Of a DNA stretch of 28,682 nucleotides, positions 23,813 to 28,682 are shown in pieces. Each line of letters starts with the position of its first letter. Positions within the stretch are counted from its first letter, which is position 1. Made by a program: the position numbers and the translations under genes. The stretch covers positions 1-28,682 of the forward strand of contig JAVKDP010000099.1 in assembly GCA_040222185.1 (NCBI GenBank). Reading direction: 5' to 3'. Under the pieces are notes generated by a model. That model made no database searches. It was not told where the DNA came from and worked only from the letters and a program-made list of their open reading frames with translations. This DNA comes from JAVKDP01 sp040222185 (GTDB taxonomy: Bacteria > Bacteroidota > Rhodothermia > Balneolales > Balneolaceae).

Positions 23813-24975
23813 AGTACCAAACATTCATCGCACCTGTTCACATAGCAGTATGCTTTCAATTGGTGAATGGAACCCAGTTTCTTAGAATAGTGCGAGCTCT
23901 TGATACCGTCTATATTCTCAAATTTTTGGAGCAATTTTTTTGGAACAGGAGTATGAAGATTCATCCATAATGTGTGAGCTTTCTCCGAAATTCCGGATGA
24001 ACCAAAAAGCGTACCAAGAATGTACATTGCCGGGAGAAAAACCGTCCCATAAATTATTGCCGTTCTATTAAGTTGAGCTAGTTGCGCTTCTTTGGAAATT
24101 CTGGTAAGAAAGAATTCCGGGGATTCTTCCAGGAATGACTCCATAGGAGTTTCCAAAATATGTTGAGACAATTTCACCGCCTGCTCAATTCGCTTCTTTG
24201 GATGATTATGAGACCTTACCCCTTTATAGTTCCAGTTCAGTGCCCCCTCAGAATCCAAAAGACCTGCAAAGTGGTATACATCATCCAGTATTCCTTCCTT
24301 ATGGGTTTTCTCCTGATTAAGAAACCACTCCCCTACTTCTCTCATAGGTTCACGGTTATATGTTATCCCGAAGGCATCAAAAATTGAAATCACCAAAGCA
24401 TGTTTCCATGCTACACTTGGTAAAAGATTAGGGTTATAGAATCGCAAAAAATCATCGGCTTTTTTCTCAAAATATTCACGATGTGCTTTCTCAATTTGTA
24501 ACCTGAATGCATCTGGAGATATATAGTGTAAACCTTCTGCACAAGGCAGATGCTTACTCCCACGGAAATTTGTCATGAACTGAATCAACTCCTTTGGCAA
24601 ATAGGGAAGCAAGTTTAGTGTAGCTGGGCTTGCTCCGTTTTTTGAGCTTACATCTTCAGGGCTATCTTCTACTACAACGTGAAGAATTACCTGGTTATAG
24701 TTTGGATCTAAGTGGTGATTATGAAGTCTCCAGCCTGAGGCATTTATATGCAGCTCAACAGAACCGTACCATACAATTCCATCAATCTCAATTACTGCAT
24801 TTTTAAAATCCGGACCATCCGTAAGGTTTAAAACTCCCTGATCAAGAACTTTTATAGACTTTCCGTTCTCAGTGCGTAAAGAACTGTTCTCAAATAACAA
24901 ATTCTCCCAAATCCATTGCAGAAGCTTTTCTGAATATGTAAAGCCCTGCCTATGCACTTTCCAGGTCTTCTTCAT
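23791..24975 (-). CDS. DUF2851 family protein
   Basis: A protein of about 395 residues matching DUF2851, a family found mainly in Bacteroidetes and relatives and of unknown function. The N-terminal part has EKLLQWIWENLLF, GQ/GVLNLTDGPDFKNAVIEI and GSVELHINASGWRLHNHHLD, a segment reminiscent of a nuclease-like core (Asp/Glu followed by E-x-H). The C-terminal part has LPAMYILGTLFG and ends with Cys residues in YCYVNRCDECLVLKK. I place the start at ATG 24975, which overlaps the end of the YtxH gene by 26 nt. The open frame extends to 25089, but those residues lie inside the YtxH gene in another frame. A GTG at 24960 is an alternative start. Confidence 0.85.
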   Translation of the reverse strand: MKKTWKVHRQGFTYSEKLLQWIWENLLFENSSLRTENGKSIKVLDQGVLNLTDGPDFKNAVIEIDGIVWYGSVELHINASGWRLHNHHLDPNYNQVILHVVVEDSPEDVSSKNGASPATLNLLPYLPKELIQFMTNFRGSKHLPCAEGLHYISPDAFRLQIEKAHREYFEKKADDFLRFYNPNLLPSVAWKHALVISIFDAFGITYNREPMREVGEWFLNQEKTHKEGILDDVYHFAGLLDSEGALNWNYKGVRSHNHPKKRIEQAVKLSQHILETPMESFLEESPEFFLTRISKEAQLAQLNRTAIIYGTVFLPAMYILGTLFGSSGISEKAHTLWMNLHTPVPKKLLQKFENIDGIKSSHYSKKLGSIHQLKAYCYVNRCDECLVLKKAILS

Positions 24976-25234
24976 CAAAATGTATTGACTCTGTAGCCTT
25001 ATATAAGTCAGGAATTGTTTCTTTAATACCCTGGGAAATTTTTGATATTCTTTTTTCTCCTTCTTCCAGAAGTTTCTCGCCTTTTTCACCTACCCAGTTT
25101 TTTGCTTCTCCACTGTGCTCTGAAATCCACTTTCTGTTTTCTTCGCCACTCCTTGGAGTAACCAGTAAACCGGTAATTACGCCTGCTGAAAATGCAGCCA
25201 TTGCTGTGATTAACGTACTTATAGATTTACTCAT
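24950..25234 (-). CDS. YtxH domain-containing protein
   Basis: A 94-residue small membrane-anchored protein. It starts MSKSISTLITAMAAFSAGVI, continuing TGLLVTPRSGEENRKW: one hydrophobic helix with the glycine-rich GVITGLL(L)xxP(R)SG pattern of YtxH proteins. An amphipathic, charged helical tail follows (GEKLLEEGEKRISKISQGIK). ATG 25234 is chosen because the clear ribosome-binding site GGAGGAGA precedes it; the frame is open to 25264. Homologues are general-stress related and their function is unclear. It is the first gene of a pair with DUF2851. Confidence 0.85.
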   Translation of the reverse strand: MSKSISTLITAMAAFSAGVITGLLVTPRSGEENRKWISEHSGEAKNWVGEKGEKLLEEGEKRISKISQGIKETIPDLYKATESIHFDEEDLESA

Positions 25235-25355
25235 AATCTCTCCTCCATTGTATTTGGTTAACACTGTTAAGGTAAGGTTTTAAACCATAAATTAAAGTTT
25301 GTCGCTTAAAATTGTGTAATAAATATTAACTTTATAACTCATTCAATCAATCAAT

Positions 25356-25853
25356 ATGCCACAGCAAATTACATTAATGACCAGGGATAGAATCGAGCGT
25401 ACGCTTAAGCGTTTGGCGATTCAAGTATGGGAAAAACTATCTGAAGATCAAGAGCTTGTTATCATTGGTCTGAATGAAAGAGGCTTTGCAACCTCAAAAC
25501 GCCTCATATCTCATCTACAAGGTCTGGGGGAAATAAAGATTGAACACCACCAGTTTTTTGTACTCAATAAAGATGCGAATACTACTTTGCCAAATTGTAC
25601 AGAGAAATACGTGCTTATTGTAGATGATGTAATTTTTTCTGGTAAAACAATGTTTGATGCTCTCTCCATTATTTGCAACTCAAACGACCCCGAAAAAATC
25701 GAAGTGCTGACTCTTGTTGATCGGGGCCACAGAACATATCCTATACTATCTGGGCTTACTGGTATAGAAGTTCCTAATAAACTTGGAGAACATGTCGAAG
25801 TTATCTTAAACTTGGGTGATTTGGAGCAAGTTGTTCTATTCAAAAATTTATAA
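25356..25853 (+). CDS. PyrR-like phosphoribosyltransferase
   Basis: A 165-residue type I phosphoribosyltransferase. The PRPP-binding loop is VLIVDDVIFSGKTM (86-99). LVDRGHRTYPI (120-130) is the signature shared with PyrR-type uracil phosphoribosyltransferases, and VIIGLNERGFATSKRL (35-50) corresponds to the first-strand GI/RG motif. PyrR proteins either regulate pyr genes by RNA attenuation or make UMP from uracil. No pyr operon lies downstream, so the regulatory role is not supported here. It starts at ATG 25356, divergent from the YtxH gene by 121 bp. The next gene, DUF3078, begins 34 bp after its stop, so they may share a transcript. Confidence 0.8.
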   Translation: MPQQITLMTRDRIERTLKRLAIQVWEKLSEDQELVIIGLNERGFATSKRLISHLQGLGEIKIEHHQFFVLNKDANTTLPNCTEKYVLIVDDVIFSGKTMFDALSIICNSNDPEKIEVLTLVDRGHRTYPILSGLTGIEVPNKLGEHVEVILNLGDLEQVVLFKNL

Positions 25854-25887
25854 AAACTATTCAGTTAACAGAAATAAGTACAGCACT

Positions 25888-26748
25888 ATGAAGCGAATTC
25901 TATCTATACTAACTATACTACTAATTGGGGTATCAGCAACTGCAACTGCTCAGACTATTGTAATTCCTGATGACCAGGAAGGCTGGGGCCAAACATGGGT
26001 TCTCAACCTTAATGGATCTCAAGCTTCTTACGACAACTGGAGCGAAGGGGGCGTAAATACCATAAGCGGTACCTTTAATACCGTTTTCACAAAAATGTAT
26101 CGCAAAGATCAATTCTCTTACGGATTCCGTGTTAATCTTAAATACGGGCAATCCAGAATTGATGGAGATACCAGAAAATCAGATGATCTTATATCTATAA
26201 GAAACAGAGCTACTTACGATTTACAAGAAGGAAGTAAAGTATCTGCTTATGGAGCTATTCAATTCAGAAGTCAATTTGCAGATGGTTATAATTATGGCGC
26301 CGGCCCATTAGGAGAAGACATCCTTATTTCAGCCTTTATGGCACCTGCTTATTTTACAGAAGGTGCAGGTTTGCAGTACAATGCTAATGAAAACTTGCAG
26401 ATGCAAGGTGGTTTGGCATTAAAGCAGACTATCGTGAATGATGATGATCTTATAGGTTTTTATAATATGGATGAGAATTTTCGTTCAGAAGGTGGTTTAA
26501 CAACAGGTATTACATACCAGAATATCTTAGCTGAAAACATTCAGTACTCGAGCAGCTTAGAAACATTCACTAACTTTTTGCTTCCTTTCGATGAGACAGA
26601 TGTATTCTGGGCAAACGAGATAACTGGTCAGATTAACTCTATTGTTAGTGCTTCTTTTCAGTTTGAGTTGAGATACGACAATGATTTTTCAAGCGAAATC
26701 CAGCTTAAGCAGGTTCTTTCAGCAGGTATCTCCGTAAACCTGTATTAA
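25888..26748 (+). CDS. DUF3078 outer-membrane beta-barrel protein, copy 1
   Basis: A 286-residue exported protein starting MKRILSILTILLIGVSATAT, with the signal peptide ending ATATAQ. The mature N-terminus has EGWGQTWVLNLNGSQASYDN, then WSEGGVNTISGT, the hallmark of DUF3078. The rest is a series of alternating strands with aromatic ends (FSYGFRVNLKYGQSRI, ISAFMAPAYFTEGAGLQYN) ending in LSAGISVNLY, with a C-terminal aromatic residue typical of outer-membrane barrels. ATG 25888 is used because the open frame to 25816 begins inside the phosphoribosyltransferase gene. Function unknown. Its paralogue follows. Confidence 0.88.
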   Translation: MKRILSILTILLIGVSATATAQTIVIPDDQEGWGQTWVLNLNGSQASYDNWSEGGVNTISGTFNTVFTKMYRKDQFSYGFRVNLKYGQSRIDGDTRKSDDLISIRNRATYDLQEGSKVSAYGAIQFRSQFADGYNYGAGPLGEDILISAFMAPAYFTEGAGLQYNANENLQMQGGLALKQTIVNDDDLIGFYNMDENFRSEGGLTTGITYQNILAENIQYSSSLETFTNFLLPFDETDVFWANEITGQINSIVSASFQFELRYDNDFSSEIQLKQVLSAGISVNLY

Positions 26749-26930
26749 TACCGTATCCTTTTAGATAAAATGCATGCTCTGAACGTGGAGCATGCAAAAT
26801 ATCATAACATTCGATATTTTCCCTTCTGATTCGAATACATTCTTCTTTTTATCAAGTACAGAAATGATATTAGAATAAATCGCACTCTCAGCTATACATA
26901 TACATTACAATCAGCATTCTTCATTACTAA
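26749..26930. other. Intergenic gap with hairpin between the two DUF3078 genes
   Basis: A 182-bp gap. A perfect 9-bp hairpin, TGCATGCTC-tgaacgtg-GAGCATGCA (26771-26796), lies 22 bp past the stop of copy 1. It is not followed by a clear T run, so a weak terminator or mRNA 3' stabiliser is possible. The rest is AT rich and presumably holds a promoter for copy 2. Confidence 0.5.
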
Positions 26931-27806
26931 ATGAAAAGATTCTTTTACCTGCTCTTTTTTATTACTGCTAATTCTTTTTTTATAAACCATCTTTCAGCTC
27001 AAATCATAGTGGTACCCGATAAGCTTGAAGGTTGGGATCAAACATGGATTGCCAATTTCAATGGTGCACAGGCTCAGTTCAATAACTGGAGTGAAGGGGG
27101 TGTAAATGCAATCAGTGGTACAGCCTCAACTGTATTCACCAAATATTTCAGGGAAAATCGATTTACTTATGGCTTCAGGATTCATCTTAGATATGGCCAG
27201 TCAAAAATAAACGGAACCGGGGTTAGAAAAACCGATGACCTCATTTCAATTCGAAACAGGGTAACCTATGAATTAACCGAAGGTAGTATTTATTCTGCAT
27301 TTGGAGCTGTACAATTTAAAACTCAGTTTGCCGAAGGATACGACTATGGAAATGCTGTTGCAGGCGGTGACTCACTCATATCAAAGTGGTTTGCTCCTGC
27401 TTATATGATTGAAGGATTTGGAGTTGAAGTAAAGCCAAGCGAAGATTTTAGTGCAGAAGTGGGAGCTGCTTTAAAACAAACCATTGTGGGTGATAAAAGA
27501 CTGAACGAGCAATATGGAATTTCAGAAGGTAAAATTGCACGGTTTGAGGGCGGTTTTACTTTTGGTGCCCAGTACAAGAGAACCATAATGGAGAATACTG
27601 ATTTTGTTACAAGTGTTGAAACATTTACAAACCTCTTGATGCCCATTGAAGAAACGGATGTGTATTGGGCGAATACGATAAACGGACGTATTAATAAATA
27701 CCTGAATACGGTATTCCAATTTGAACTCCGTTACGATGATGACTATTCTAACAGAATTCAGCTTAAACAGGTATTTGCAGCTGGTATAACCGTCAACTTT
27801 TACTAA
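26931..27806 (+). CDS. DUF3078 outer-membrane beta-barrel protein, copy 2
   Basis: A 291-residue paralogue of the previous gene. The signal peptide MKRFFYLLFFITANSFFINH ends near LSAQ. The same mature start follows (EGWDQTWIANFNGAQAQFNN, WSEGGVNAISGT), and the same end, FAAGITVNFY. Aligned by eye the two are similar along their whole length, including the FTNLL(L/M)P(F/I)(D/E)ETDVYWAN block, with small indels such as the GTGVRKTDD loop. They arose by tandem duplication but have clearly diverged. Copy 2 is 182 bp downstream of copy 1 and 4 bp before the next gene (start 27811), suggesting an operon with the PLP decarboxylase gene. Confidence 0.88.
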   Translation: MKRFFYLLFFITANSFFINHLSAQIIVVPDKLEGWDQTWIANFNGAQAQFNNWSEGGVNAISGTASTVFTKYFRENRFTYGFRIHLRYGQSKINGTGVRKTDDLISIRNRVTYELTEGSIYSAFGAVQFKTQFAEGYDYGNAVAGGDSLISKWFAPAYMIEGFGVEVKPSEDFSAEVGAALKQTIVGDKRLNEQYGISEGKIARFEGGFTFGAQYKRTIMENTDFVTSVETFTNLLMPIEETDVYWANTINGRINKYLNTVFQFELRYDDDYSNRIQLKQVFAAGITVNFY

Positions 27807-27810
27807 CACA

Positions 27811-28682
27811 ATGAAAGAGCAGGTTCGAGAAGTATTAGATCAAGGATTACAAAACCTGCAGACGTGGAGAAATTCATTCGGAGAATGGGAATCTGATTCC
27901 TCTCTTTCCATTCCTGAGGAGAAACTGACAACAGTATTCAAAGAACTTTCTGAACGGTTAAGCGGTAATTATCCATTTCATCACCCTGTATATGCAGGGC
28001 AAATGCTGAAGCCTCCCCATCCTGTAGCCTGGGCTGCTTATTCAATGGCAATGACGATCAATCCAAACAATCACGCTTTGGATGGCGGACCTCCCTCCTC
28101 CGAAATGGAAAAAGAAGTAATGGCTGAATTATCCAACTTTTTTGGGTATGGAGAAACATTTCTTGGCCACTTAACCTCCAGCGGTACCATTGCAAACCTC
28201 GAGGCTCTATGGATTTCACGCAAGTCTCATCCTGAGAAAAAAATTGCCTTCTCTGAAAACTCACATTATACCCATGAACGGATGTGCGAGGTACTTGGCG
28301 TAGAGGGAGTAAAAGTCAAAATCAATGAAGATGGCTCTTTTGACTTAAACGCCTTGAATCCCCAGGAAATCGGAACTATTATTGTGACCCTGGGCACTAC
28401 AGGGCTGGGAGAAGTAGAACATTTGGACCAGGTTCTTCCCTGGGCAAAAGAAAATGGTATCAGAATCCATATCGATTCAGCTTATGGAGGCTTCTTCAGG
28501 GCACTCAAAGACTCTGACTCAATAGATGGCACTCAATGGAAGTTGATGCAAGAAGCTGACAGCATTGTAGTGGATCCTCATAAACATGGTTTACAGCCCT
28601 ATGGATGTGGAGCTGTGTTATTTAAAGACCCTTCAGTTGGGAGGTTTTACAAGCATGACTCTCCTTACACTTATTTCACTTC
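27811..28682 (+). CDS. Group II PLP-dependent decarboxylase, N-terminal part
   Basis: 290 codons from ATG 27811 run to the window edge with no stop. The PLP lysine is Lys258 in VVDPHKHGLQPYGCG. Asp222 in IHIDSAYGGFFRA pairs with the pyridine nitrogen, and His152 in SHYTH stacks on the ring. HHPVYAGQMLKPPHPVAWAA and TSSGTIANLEALW are group II (glutamate/tyrosine/aromatic decarboxylase) markers. The substrate cannot be told from this half; glutamate, aspartate, tyrosine and 2,4-diaminobutyrate decarboxylases all share the fold. The truncation is the window edge and not a mutation. It starts 4 bp after the stop of DUF3078 copy 2. Confidence 0.88.
   Translation, partial: MKEQVREVLDQGLQNLQTWRNSFGEWESDSSLSIPEEKLTTVFKELSERLSGNYPFHHPVYAGQMLKPPHPVAWAAYSMAMTINPNNHALDGGPPSSEMEKEVMAELSNFFGYGETFLGHLTSSGTIANLEALWISRKSHPEKKIAFSENSHYTHERMCEVLGVEGVKVKINEDGSFDLNALNPQEIGTIIVTLGTTGLGEVEHLDQVLPWAKENGIRIHIDSAYGGFFRALKDSDSIDGTQWKLMQEADSIVVDPHKHGLQPYGCGAVLFKDPSVGRFYKHDSPYTYFT

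Noticed and set aside
23604..23885. 93-codon + strand frame covering the tRNA-Gln gene
   Set aside because: It overlaps a clear tRNA and the end of DUF2851 and has no recognisable domain.

Overview
This 28.7 kb window reads as an ordinary chromosomal segment of a Bacteroidetes-group bacterium. Balneolales (Balneola/Gracilimonas-like) is my best guess, made from gene content and not from a marker phylogeny. Supporting signs are moderate-to-low GC, two DUF3078 outer-membrane proteins, DUF2851, a prs-rplY-pth operon, a pyrophosphate-energised ion pump, and secreted beta-propeller/amidohydrolase enzymes. No phage, plasmid, transposase, CRISPR array or recognisable defence island is present. The clearest accessory piece is a DUF559 nuclease gene with a 150-bp paired-palindrome element just behind it.

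Layout. 1-619: 5' end of an APC-type amino acid permease, cut by the window edge. 874-2718: a possible 38-residue membrane peptide coupled to diaminopimelate decarboxylase (lysA), then a DinB-fold protein. 2774-3982 (-): a BaiN/HI0933-type flavoprotein, divergent from aspartate kinase (lysC, 4163-5542). 5546-6637 (-): a DUF21/CBS membrane protein. 6772-8727: an ABC-F ATPase. 8751-9305: the REPIN-like element and DUF559 gene. 9357-11986: a VOC protein, an alpha/beta hydrolase, a second dispersed-repeat-like palindromic pair, and the overlapping pyrF-rnhA pair. 12146-15511: a 1121-residue secreted propeller/amidohydrolase protein. 15561-18282 (-): a ferrous iron uptake operon in the order feoA-like, feoA, feoB, Cys-rich small protein, with a perfect 10-bp dyad at its promoter side. 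18362-18991 (-): an unrecognised protein. 19132-21342 (-): membrane pyrophosphatase. 21392-23742 (-): tRNA-Gln, prs, rplY, pth. 23791-25234 (-): YtxH and DUF2851. 25356-27806 (+): a PyrR-like phosphoribosyltransferase and two tandem DUF3078 paralogues. 27811-28682: a group II PLP decarboxylase cut by the window edge.

How the genes work together. lysC and lysA are the entry and exit enzymes of lysine synthesis and lie 2 kb apart, but not in one operon. The Feo genes form one coupled unit: 3-nt gap, 2-nt gap, then a TAATG overlap. prs-rplY-pth is a classic housekeeping unit that also carries a tRNA. The rest are independent units. Genes overlap or abut in many places: rnhA/pyrF by 8 nt, DUF2851/YtxH by about 26 nt, and lysC and the CBS gene only 3 nt apart tail to tail.

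The most interesting points for follow-up are the DUF559 nuclease with its inverted REP-like pair, the dyads in front of the Feo operon, the TAATG-coupled micro-ORF in front of lysA, and the unassigned 209-residue protein next to feo.
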